A DNA stretch of 5,264 nt, taken from contig JAJXEL010000095.1 in assembly GCA_021639925.1 (NCBI GenBank), forward strand, positions 1 to 5,264. The letters run 5' to 3'. The position numbers and the translations under genes were made by a program. This stretch comes from Alphaproteobacteria bacterium. Lineage in GTDB: Bacteria > Pseudomonadota > Alphaproteobacteria > CAAGCB01 > CAG-977. Under the pieces are notes generated by a model, which saw only the letters and a list, made by a program, of their open reading frames with translations, had not been told where the DNA came from and made no database searches. Shown in pieces: positions 1 to 5,264 of the stretch (position 1 is its first letter; every line of letters begins with the position of its first letter).

Positions 1-4
1 ATTT

Positions 5-12
5 CCTTCCTT
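5..12 (-). promoter_or_regulatory. Possible ribosome binding site of the next gene, outside the window
   Basis: AAGGAAGG on the minus strand lies 10-17 bases past the lon stop, with four more bases (AAAT) before the window edge. A start codon just beyond the edge would be at normal spacing. In many alphaproteobacteria hupB, for the DNA-binding protein HU, follows lon, so that is the likely but unseen neighbour. No terminator hairpin is visible in these 21 bases. Confidence 0.35.
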
Positions 13-21
13 TTCGTTTTT

Positions 22-2436
22 TTAATGGCACCGGACTTTTTCTTCGCCGTCTTCTTCCTGGCTGATCAAAGCGGCTTTCGCTTTGTTTTCTTCCTCTTCT
101 TCATTCCATTCGATGGGAATTAAAGGGCGGATTAAAGCGCGCTTTAAAACTTCTTCGGCCGTTGAAACGGGAATAATTGTCAGGCCTTTTTTTACATTGT
201 CCGGAATTTCTTCCAGATCTTTTTCATTGTCTTTCGGAATTAAAACCGTTTTTATTCCGGCCCGTAAAGCCGCCAACAGTTTTTCCTTCAGCCCGCCGAT
301 CGGCAAAACTTTTCCCAACAGAGTGATTTCGCCGGTCATGGCAATGTCTTTGGAAACGGGAATGCCGGTCATCGCCGAAACCAAAGACGTACACATCGCG
401 ATCCCCGCGGACGGCCCGTCTTTCGGCGTCGCGCCTTCGGGAACGTGAATGTGAATGTCGCGTTTGTCAAACAGGTCGGGACGAATACCGAAAGCAACCG
501 CATGAGAACGCACAAAAGAACGTGCCGCGGAAATCGATTCTTTCATTACGTCGCCCAGCTGGCCCGTCTGTGTTACACGGCCGTGGCCGGGCATCATCAC
601 GGCTTCGATCGACAGAATTTCTCCGCCGACTTCCGTCCATGCCAGACCCGTCGTCACGCCGACCTGATCCTGTTTTTCGGCAACGCCGTAAGTATAAACC
701 GGCACGCCCGCGTATTTTTTCAGGTTGCGTTCGGTGATGTTGACGGTTTTTTTGTTCGTCGTCATCAATTCTTTGGCCGCCTTACGCGCCAGCCCGGCCA
801 AAGCTCTGTCCAAATTGCGCACGCCGGATTCGCGGGTGTACAGGCGGATTAAAGAACGCAGCGCTTCGTCGCTGACAGTCCATTCTTTTTCGCTCAGGCC
901 GGCCGCTTCACGCTGTTTTTTAATCAGGTGGCGCTTGGCTATTTCGACTTTTTCGTCTTCCGTATATCCGGCAATGCGGATAATTTCCATACGGTCCAGC
1001 AAAGGACGCGGCATTTTTAACGAATTCGCCGTCGTGATAAACATAACGTCGGATAAGTCGTAATCGACTTCCAGATAATGGTCGTTAAACGTCGAATTCT
1101 GGGCCGGATCCAATACTTCCAGCAGAGCGGAAGAAGGATCCCCGCGCCAATCGGCCCCCAGCTTGTCAATTTCATCAAGCAGGAACAAGGGGTTGCGTGT
1201 TTTGACCTTTTTCATGCTTTGAATGATTTTGCCCGGCATGGATCCGACGTAAGTACGGCGGTGGCCGCGGATTTCGGCTTCGTCGCGCATGCCGCCCAGC
1301 GAAGCGCGGACAAATTTGCGCCCCGTCGCGCGGGCAATCGATTCGCCCAAAGACGTTTTCCCGACGCCCGGAGGACCGACCAGACATAAAATCGGACCGT
1401 TGACGGATTTCGTTTTTTTCTGCACCGCCAAATATTCCAAAATACGTTCTTTGACTTTTTCCAGACCGTAATGATCCTGATCCAGAATTTCTTCGGCTTT
1501 TTTCAAATCCGTCTGAACAGCCGATTTTTTGCCCCAAGGCAGATCCAGCAGCCAGTCCAGATAGTTGCGGATAACGGTTGCTTCCGACGACATCGGGCTC
1601 ATATGGCGCAATTTCTTTAATTCCGATTTAGCCTTTGCCTTTGCTTCGGCAGACATTTTCGTTTTTTTGATTTTCGCTTCCAGCTCGTCCAATTCGGCGG
1701 AACCGTCTTCGTCGCCCAGTTCTTTTTGAATGGCTTTCATCTGTTCGTTCAGATAATAGTCGCGCTGGGATTTTTCCATCTGCTTTTTCACGCGGCGGCG
1801 GATTTTCTTTTCAACCTGCAAAACGCCCATTTCGGCTTCCATATAGCCGAACAGCAGTTCCAAACGCGTGAAAACATTCTGCGTTTCCAAAAGGTTTTGA
1901 CGGTCCGTCAGTTTTAAAGACAAATGCGACGCGATAACGTCGGCCAGTTTTGACGGGTCTTCGATCTGACCGATGGACAGCAGAATTTCCGGCGGGATTT
2001 TTTTATTAAGCCGGACATATTCTTCAAACTGCGTCATCAATGAACGCATAAAAGCGTTAATGTCGTCTTTGGCGTTGATTTTATCGGGAATGTCTTCGAT
2101 TTGCGCTTCAAAACAGCCGTTGTTGTCGGAAAACTGTTTGATTTTAACGCGTTTTAATCCTTCGACCAGCGCTTTGACCGTTCCGTCGGGCAGACGCAGC
2201 AGCTGAACAACGGATCCCAGCGTGCCGACGGTGTGCATTTCTTCGGCGCTCGGGTTATCCAAAGCCGGATCCTTTTGCGTCAGCAAAACGATTTGCCTGT
2301 CGTCGTTCATCGCTTTGTCCAGGGCTTTTACGGATTTTTCCCTGCCGACAAACAAAGGAACAATCATATGCGGAAAGATGACAATATCCCGCAAAGGTAA
2401 CAAAGGATATATTTTTTCTTGAGCCGGGGTGTTCAT
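22..2436 (-). CDS. lon: ATP-dependent protease Lon (La, LonA type)
   Basis: Lon (804 aa; E. coli has 784) is a cytoplasmic homohexameric AAA+ protease that degrades misfolded proteins and specific regulators using a Ser/Lys dyad. The N-terminal substrate-binding domain starts at YPLLPLRDIVIFPHMIVPLF near residue 10 and is followed by a long charged helical region, about 205-280. The AAA+ module has Walker A GPPGVGKT (354-361), Walker B FLLDEIDK (418-425), a sensor-1 Asn471 in TTAN, a putative arginine finger at Arg483 in LLDRME and sensor-2 Arg540 in GVRNLDR. The protease domain carries Ser676 in KDGPSAG and Lys719 in GGLKEK, 43 residues apart as in E. coli. The last 27 residues form an acidic tail ending in RCH, beyond the usual fold. 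It follows clpX by 89 bases and has its own strong ribosome binding site; a separate heat-shock promoter is possible. Confidence 0.98.
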   Translation of the reverse strand: MNTPAQEKIYPLLPLRDIVIFPHMIVPLFVGREKSVKALDKAMNDDRQIVLLTQKDPALDNPSAEEMHTVGTLGSVVQLLRLPDGTVKALVEGLKRVKIKQFSDNNGCFEAQIEDIPDKINAKDDINAFMRSLMTQFEEYVRLNKKIPPEILLSIGQIEDPSKLADVIASHLSLKLTDRQNLLETQNVFTRLELLFGYMEAEMGVLQVEKKIRRRVKKQMEKSQRDYYLNEQMKAIQKELGDEDGSAELDELEAKIKKTKMSAEAKAKAKSELKKLRHMSPMSSEATVIRNYLDWLLDLPWGKKSAVQTDLKKAEEILDQDHYGLEKVKERILEYLAVQKKTKSVNGPILCLVGPPGVGKTSLGESIARATGRKFVRASLGGMRDEAEIRGHRRTYVGSMPGKIIQSMKKVKTRNPLFLLDEIDKLGADWRGDPSSALLEVLDPAQNSTFNDHYLEVDYDLSDVMFITTANSLKMPRPLLDRMEIIRIAGYTEDEKVEIAKRHLIKKQREAAGLSEKEWTVSDEALRSLIRLYTRESGVRNLDRALAGLARKAAKELMTTNKKTVNITERNLKKYAGVPVYTYGVAEKQDQVGVTTGLAWTEVGGEILSIEAVMMPGHGRVTQTGQLGDVMKESISAARSFVRSHAVAFGIRPDLFDKRDIHIHVPEGATPKDGPSAGIAMCTSLVSAMTGIPVSKDIAMTGEITLLGKVLPIGGLKEKLLAALRAGIKTVLIPKDNEKDLEEIPDNVKKGLTIIPVSTAEEVLKRALIRPLIPIEWNEEEEENKAKAALISQEEDGEEKVRCH

Positions 2437-2441
2437 GATAA

Positions 2442-2451
2442 CCACCTCTCC
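2442..2451 (-). promoter_or_regulatory. Ribosome binding site of lon
   Basis: GGAGAGGTGG on the minus strand ends 5 bases before the ATG at 2436 and contains two overlapping Shine-Dalgarno-like cores, GGAG and GAGGTG. It fixes the lon start at 2436. The open frame extends upstream to a GTG at 2505, but the added 23 residues are read through this site and the gap, and do not belong to the Lon family. Confidence 0.88.
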
Positions 2452-2479
2452 ATTTTGTTGGTTGTGTAAGTCGGTTAAT

Positions 2480-2508
2480 AAATAAGGTCCGGAAAAATAA
2501 AGCACAAG
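2480..2508 (-). promoter_or_regulatory. Weak heat-shock sigma (RpoH)-like promoter candidate for lon
   Basis: On the minus strand CTTGTGC (2502-2508) is followed after 14 bases by CCTTATTT (2480-2487). Compared with the sigma-32 pattern CTTGAAA-N(13-14)-CCCCATNT, the -35 matches at four of seven positions and the -10 at five of seven informative ones. lon is heat-shock controlled in E. coli, which makes a site here plausible, and it would give a leader of roughly 40 bases. The match is weak and could be chance in this AT-rich gap. Confidence 0.2.
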
Positions 2509-2535
2509 AGCACGATTAAAAAATCTTATGCGCTC
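2508..2535 (-). promoter_or_regulatory. Stem-loop over the clpX stop codon
   Basis: In the transcript GAGCGC (2530-2535) can pair with GUGCUC (2508-2513), with one G-U pair. An inner GAUU-UUUU-AAUC hairpin occupies 2514-2525. The bulge between the two stems is AUAA, which holds the UAA stop of clpX. A U-rich stretch (UUUAUUUUU) follows about 6 bases later. The distance and composition fit a weak attenuator or an RNA decay or processing element better than a strong terminator. Ribosomes finishing clpX would disrupt it. The pairing is seen; the function is inferred. Confidence 0.4.
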
Positions 2536-3794
2536 GAAGCCTCTTTAGCTTTCTTTTTATAAATGCGCAGCGGTTCCGTTTCGCCCAAAACGACTTTGTC
2601 GTCAACGACGATTTCGCCGACGCCTTCCATTGACGGCAATTCGAACATCGTTTCCAACAACAGCCGTTCGATGATTGCGCGCAGGCCTCTGGCGCCTGTT
2701 TTGCGTTCGACGGCTTTTTTGGCGATTTCGCGCAGCGCCTGCGGCGTAAACGTCAGCCGGACGTTTTCCATGGAAAATAAAGTCTGGTACTGTTTGACCA
2801 AAGCGTTTTTCGGTTCCGTCAAAATTGTTACCAAAGCGTCTTCGTCCAAGTCTTCCAGCGTTGCCAGAACGGGAACGCGGCCGATAAATTCGGGAATCAA
2901 CCCGAATTTCAACAAATCTTCCGGTTCGACGTCGCGCAGGACTTCGCCCGTTTTGCGTTCGTCGGGACCGGAAACGTTCGCGCCGAATCCGATAGAGGAT
3001 TTATTTGTTCTTTGCGCGATAACCTTTTCCAATCCGGCAAAAGCGCCGCCGCAAATAAACAGGATATTCGTCGTATCGACCTGAATGAATTCCTGCTGGG
3101 GGTGTTTGCGCCCGCCCTGCGGCGGAACGGAAGCGACCGTGCCTTCCATGATTTTCAGCAAAGCCTGCTGTACGCCTTCGCCCGAAACGTCGCGCGTGAT
3201 TGACGGGTTTTCGGATTTTCTGGAAATCTTGTCAATTTCATCAATGTAAATAATGCCGCGCTGGGCCTTTTCAACATTGTAATCCGCCGCCTGCAACAGT
3301 TTTAAAATAATGTTTTCAACGTCTTCGCCGACATATCCCGCTTCGGTCAGCGTCGTTGCGTCCGCCATGCAGAACGGCACGTCCAAAATACGCGCCAAAG
3401 TCTGCGCCATCAGCGTTTTCCCCGATCCCGTCGGGCCGATCAGCAAAATGTTGGATTTTGAAATTTCAACGTCCGATTTGCCTTCGTCCCGGGTCATCAG
3501 GCGTTTATAATGATTGTAAACGCTGACGGATAAAACTTTTTTCGCCAATTCCTGGCCGATGACGTAATCGTCAAGAATTTCTTTGATCTTTTTGGGCGCG
3601 GGCATATTCCCGGCTTCTTTTACCGTGCTTTCCTGATGTTCTTCCGTGATGATGTCCGTACACAGGCTGATACATTCATCGCAGATAAAGACGTTCGGCC
3701 CGGCAATCAGCTTTTTGACTTCATGCTGGCTTTTGCCGCAAAAAGAACAGTACAGCGTTCCTTTTTTATCATCTTTGGACGGTGTTTTAGTCAT
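2526..3794 (-). CDS. clpX: ATP-dependent Clp protease ATP-binding subunit ClpX
   Basis: ClpX (422 aa, close to the 424 of E. coli) is the hexameric AAA+ unfoldase that recognises degradation tags, unfolds substrates and threads them into ClpP. An N-terminal zinc-binding domain has Cys16, Cys19, Cys38 and Cys41 in a CxxC...CxxC arrangement. The AAA+ module shows Walker A GPTGSGKT (120-127), the GYVG pore loop (153-156), Walker B IIYIDEID (181-188), the RKH loop (229-231), the IGF loop that docks on ClpP (268-270), a putative arginine finger in EFIGR (Arg306) and sensor 2 GARGLR (367-372). All key residues are present. The start at 3794 gives MTKTPSKDDKKGTLYCSFCG, typical of alphaproteobacteria; a TTG three codons upstream is too near the ribosome binding site. 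The gene is flanked by its partner clpP and by lon, consistent with one proteolysis operon. Confidence 0.98.
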   Translation of the reverse strand: MTKTPSKDDKKGTLYCSFCGKSQHEVKKLIAGPNVFICDECISLCTDIITEEHQESTVKEAGNMPAPKKIKEILDDYVIGQELAKKVLSVSVYNHYKRLMTRDEGKSDVEISKSNILLIGPTGSGKTLMAQTLARILDVPFCMADATTLTEAGYVGEDVENIILKLLQAADYNVEKAQRGIIYIDEIDKISRKSENPSITRDVSGEGVQQALLKIMEGTVASVPPQGGRKHPQQEFIQVDTTNILFICGGAFAGLEKVIAQRTNKSSIGFGANVSGPDERKTGEVLRDVEPEDLLKFGLIPEFIGRVPVLATLEDLDEDALVTILTEPKNALVKQYQTLFSMENVRLTFTPQALREIAKKAVERKTGARGLRAIIERLLLETMFELPSMEGVGEIVVDDKVVLGETEPLRIYKKKAKEASSA

Positions 3795-3805
3795 AGTCGT
3801 CAAAA

Positions 3806-3810
3806 TCCTC
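3806..3810 (-). promoter_or_regulatory. Ribosome binding site of clpX
   Basis: GAGGA lies 11 bases before the ATG at 3794 but only 2 bases before an in-frame TTG at 3803. The short distance makes the TTG an unlikely start and supports the ATG. Confidence 0.7.
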
Positions 3811-3817
3811 TTTTGTT

Positions 3818-3849
3818 CTTTGCCATGCTACTTGGTCGCGCCGGCAAAG
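3818..3849 (-). promoter_or_regulatory. Inverted repeat between clpP and clpX
   Basis: CTTTGCC (3818-3824) and GGCAAAG (3843-3849) are perfect 7-base complementary arms around an 18-base spacer. The repeat lies in the 89-base clpP-clpX gap and ends 7 bases before the clpX Shine-Dalgarno sequence. No U run follows, so a terminator is unlikely. It could be an mRNA stem that affects processing or clpX translation, or a protein-binding site, or it could be chance. Only the repeat itself is seen. Confidence 0.4.
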
Positions 3850-3883
3850 GCAATATCATATTAAGACAGTATTTTCGCGCGTT

Positions 3884-4513
3884 TTATTCGGCCGGTTTCG
3901 GACGCGTCGAAACAACTTCGTCGATCAAACCGAAAGCTTTGGCTTCTTCGGCGCTCATAAAATTATCGCGTTCCATTGCTTTTTCGATCGTTTCCAAACT
4001 TTGCCCCGTCTGTTCAACATAAATGTTGTTCAGCCGGGCGCGCAAAGCCAGAATTTCGCGGGCATGGATTTCGATATCCGTCGCCTGTCCCCTGAATCCG
4101 CCGGAAGGCTGATGGATCATCACGCGCGCATTGGGCAGACAGAACCGTTTTCCTTTTTTCCCGGCGGTCAGCAGCAAAGACCCCATGGACGCTGCCTGGC
4201 CGATACACAAAGTCGATACGTCACAACGAATATAGTTCATCGTATCGAAAATTGCCATACCCGACGTTACGACGCCGCCCGGCGAATTGATATAAAAGGC
4301 GATGTCTTTGTTCGGGTTTTCCGATTCCAAAAACAAGAGCTGGGCGCAGATCAGGCTGGCAACTTCGTCATGGACTTCGCCTGTCAGAAAAACGATTCGT
4401 TCTTTTAACAGACGGGAGTAAATATCAAACGACCGTTCGCCGCGGCTGGTTTGTTCAATTACCATCGGCACCAGAGTATTCATATAAACGTCCATCGGAT
4501 CGCGTTCGCGCAT
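3884..4513 (-). CDS. clpP: ATP-dependent Clp protease proteolytic subunit ClpP
   Basis: ClpP (209 aa) is the cytoplasmic serine peptidase that forms a double heptameric barrel and degrades proteins fed in by ClpX or ClpA. The catalytic triad is intact: Ser109 in GQAASMGS, His134 in MIHQPSGG and Asp183 in ERDNFMS. Their spacing (25 and 74 residues) is the same as in the E. coli enzyme. The oxyanion-loop segment NSPGG is at residues 76-80. By analogy with E. coli, self-processing before TLVPMVIEQT would remove a 12-residue propeptide and make the active residues Ser97, His122 and Asp171. The ATG at 4513 is chosen for its AGGAG site and because MRERDPMDVYMN is a familiar alphaproteobacterial start. 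The gene lies between tig and its partner unfoldase clpX, 89 bases upstream of the latter. Nothing in it looks degraded or unusual. Confidence 0.98.
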   Translation of the reverse strand: MRERDPMDVYMNTLVPMVIEQTSRGERSFDIYSRLLKERIVFLTGEVHDEVASLICAQLLFLESENPNKDIAFYINSPGGVVTSGMAIFDTMNYIRCDVSTLCIGQAASMGSLLLTAGKKGKRFCLPNARVMIHQPSGGFRGQATDIEIHAREILALRARLNNIYVEQTGQSLETIEKAMERDNFMSAEEAKAFGLIDEVVSTRPKPAE

Positions 4514-4522
4514 AATATAGTT

Positions 4523-4527
4523 CTCCT
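4523..4527 (-). promoter_or_regulatory. Ribosome binding site of clpP
   Basis: AGGAG on the minus strand lies 9 bases before the ATG at 4513. It decides the start: the open frame continues upstream to a TTG at 4591, but that start has no comparable site, would place the extension across the stem-loop, and adds 26 residues not found in ClpP. Confidence 0.85.
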
Positions 4528-4546
4528 GTTTTTTTATTCGATTAAA

Positions 4547-4574
4547 GGAACCGCCGGAAATTTCCCGCGGTTCC
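4547..4574 (-). promoter_or_regulatory. Stem-loop between tig and clpP
   Basis: The arms GGAACCGC (4547-4554) and GCGGTTCC (4567-4574) are perfect 8-base inverted repeats. Inside them one G-G mismatch is followed by three more pairs and an AATT loop. The structure sits 35 bases past the tig stop and ends 19 bases before the clpP ribosome binding site. In the transcript it is followed by only three U residues (UUUAAUCG), so it is not a canonical intrinsic terminator. It may tune the tig/clpP ratio as a partial terminator, processing site or 3'-end stabiliser. The repeat is seen directly; the function is inferred. Confidence 0.6.
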
Positions 4575-4609
4575 CCCTTTAGTTCAAACAAAGAAAAGTT
4601 TCAAAAACG

Positions 4610-5264
4610 TTATTTATCCGTTTTTTTCCTGGCCGCCGGTTTTTTAGCCGGTTTCTTTTCTTCGGCATCGGCGGTTTCTTCTTTGGTTTTTGCTTTTTTG
4701 GCCGGCTTCTTTTCTTCGGCTTTGTCCGCGGCTTTAGCTGCTTTCTTTGCCTTTTTGGCCGGTTTTTTGGCGTCTTCGGCGTCGGCTTTGTATAATTCTT
4801 CGGGCGTTACTTTCTTTTCGTTCAGTTTGACGGCCTTTAAAATAAAGTCGATCACTTTTTCTTCAAACAGCGGCGCGCGCAGTCTGTCCAGCATTTCGGG
4901 GTGTTTCGCATAAAAATCGAAAACAGCCTTTTCCTGTCCGGGGAACTGGCGGGCTTCCATCATAATCGCGCGGTTCAGATCGGCGTCCGTAACGGCGATT
5001 TTGTTTTTCATGCCGATTTCGGCCAGCAGCAGCCCCAGACGGACGCGGCGTTCGGCAATCGCGCGGTATTCGTCGCGCAGTTCGTCATCGGATTTGCCGG
5101 CGTCGTCTTCGTCCAGCTGGTTTTTATCTTTGGCAGCCTGCACCTGTTTCCAGATCGCGTCGAATTCCAGGTCAAGCATGCTTTCCGGAACGGGAAAGTC
5201 GTGCGCGTCGGCCAAAGCGTCCAGCAGAACGCGTTTCAGATTGCTCATGGAAACGCTTTCATAT
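4610..5264 (-). CDS. tig: Trigger factor, C-terminal part (5' end outside window)
   Basis: Trigger factor is the ribosome-bound chaperone and peptidyl-prolyl isomerase that meets nascent chains at the exit tunnel. Only the C-terminal, substrate-cradling domain is visible; the ribosome-binding and PPIase domains would lie beyond the right edge. The frame is open to the edge: the residues YESVS precede the methionine at 5248, and no Shine-Dalgarno sequence lies in front of it, so that ATG is internal. The stretches LLDALADAHDFPVPESMLDL, EFDAIWKQVQ and APLFEEKVIDFILKAVKLNE match the family's conserved C-terminal helices. From about 4783 to the stop, the last ~58 residues form a Lys/Ala-rich tail with repeated EEKKPAKKAK-like units, which is not part of the core fold. 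clpP follows 96 bases downstream on the same strand, the usual neighbour. The family call is secure; the role of the tail is unknown to me. Confidence 0.95.
   Translation of the reverse strand, partial: YESVSMSNLKRVLLDALADAHDFPVPESMLDLEFDAIWKQVQAAKDKNQLDEDDAGKSDDELRDEYRAIAERRVRLGLLLAEIGMKNKIAVTDADLNRAIMMEARQFPGQEKAVFDFYAKHPEMLDRLRAPLFEEKVIDFILKAVKLNEKKVTPEELYKADAEDAKKPAKKAKKAAKAADKAEEKKPAKKAKTKEETADAEEKKPAKKPAARKKTDK
4647..4780 (-). repeat. Degenerate direct repeats encoding the Lys/Ala-rich trigger factor tail
   Basis: Three related units are visible on the plus strand. Two 20-base copies starting GCCGG and ending CTTCGGC lie at 4647-4666 and 4701-4720 and differ at one base. A more diverged copy, starting GCCGG and ending TCTTCGGC, is at 4758-4780. 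On the coding strand the first two encode AEEKKPA and the third encodes a DAKKPA-type version. The near identity at DNA level suggests the tail grew by slippage or unequal exchange, as low-complexity Lys/Ala tails often do. This is inference. Confidence 0.7.

Noticed and set aside
445..852. Plus-strand open frames opposite lon (and similar ones opposite clpX and clpP)
   Set aside because: They are shadows of well-conserved minus-strand genes and show no ribosome binding site, domain or recognisable sequence.
1175..1537. A second minus-strand frame of 120 codons inside lon
   Set aside because: It overlaps the Lon AAA+ region in another frame and its Arg/Gly/Ser-rich product looks like an out-of-frame reading.
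2437..2505. A 23-residue N-terminal extension of Lon from a GTG at 2505
   Set aside because: It would be read across the lon ribosome binding site and has no family resemblance; the ATG at 2436 is well supported.
3795..3803. TTG start for ClpX three codons upstream
   Set aside because: It is only 2 bases from the GAGGA site; the ATG at 3794 has workable spacing and gives the usual MTK start.
3852..3862. AATAT-C-ATATT palindrome and a TATGAT -10-like hexamer in the clpP-clpX gap
   Set aside because: The arms are short and AT-only, and no acceptable -35 sequence lies 16-18 bases upstream, so a promoter cannot be supported.
4514..4591. A 26-residue N-terminal extension of ClpP from a TTG at 4591
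   Set aside because: It runs through the stem-loop and the AGGAG site, and ClpP proteins do not carry it. The ATG at 4513 fits the family.
4577..4605. TTGAAA followed after 17 bases by TAAAGG in the tig-clpP gap, as a sigma-70 promoter for clpP
   Set aside because: The -10 matches the consensus at only three of six positions and lacks the final T; too weak to call.
4683..4913. A plus-strand open frame rich in Phe, Ala and Leu that resembles a small membrane protein
   Set aside because: It is the complement of the Lys/Ala-rich tig tail: Lys codons AAA/AAG read as Phe/Leu-type codons on the other strand. It has no independent support.
4610..5248. A self-contained 212-residue protein starting at the ATG at 5248
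   Set aside because: The frame is open upstream to the window edge, no ribosome binding site precedes the ATG, and the residues match the interior of trigger factor. It is the 3' part of tig.

Overview
The window carries the bacterial proteostasis gene cluster tig-clpP-clpX-lon, all on the minus strand, so transcription runs from high to low coordinates. The gene order, the MRERDPMDVYMNTLVPMV start of ClpP, the MTK...TLYCSFCGKSQHEV start of ClpX and the Lon sequence all suggest an alphaproteobacterium. Base composition looks roughly balanced by eye. This is inference from familiar family sequence, and no lineage is assigned below class level.

Layout in the direction of transcription. The 3' part of tig (trigger factor) enters at the right edge and stops at 4610. 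It carries an unusual Lys/Ala-rich, histone-H1-like tail. After a 96-base gap comes clpP (4513-3884), the ATP-independent serine peptidase subunit. After an 89-base gap comes clpX (3794-2526), its AAA+ unfoldase. After another 89-base gap comes lon (2436-22), the fused AAA+ Ser/Lys protease. The last 21 bases hold a Shine-Dalgarno-like purine run that probably serves a further gene outside the window; in alphaproteobacteria hupB often follows lon.

Three starts were moved downstream from the longest open frame to well-placed ATGs. clpP, clpX and lon could be extended upstream only to TTG, TTG and GTG, and the shorter starts fit the families and the ribosome binding sites. The ATG at 5248 in tig is an internal methionine, because the frame stays open to the window edge.

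The products form one pathway. Trigger factor holds nascent chains at the ribosome, ClpXP unfolds and degrades tagged or regulatory substrates, and Lon removes misfolded proteins. All visible catalytic and nucleotide-binding motifs are intact, and there is no pseudogene, mobile element, CRISPR array or RNA gene. I see no undescribed system. The points worth a second look are small: each intergenic gap contains an inverted repeat, there is a weak heat-shock-like promoter candidate before lon, and tig and lon have charged C-terminal tails.
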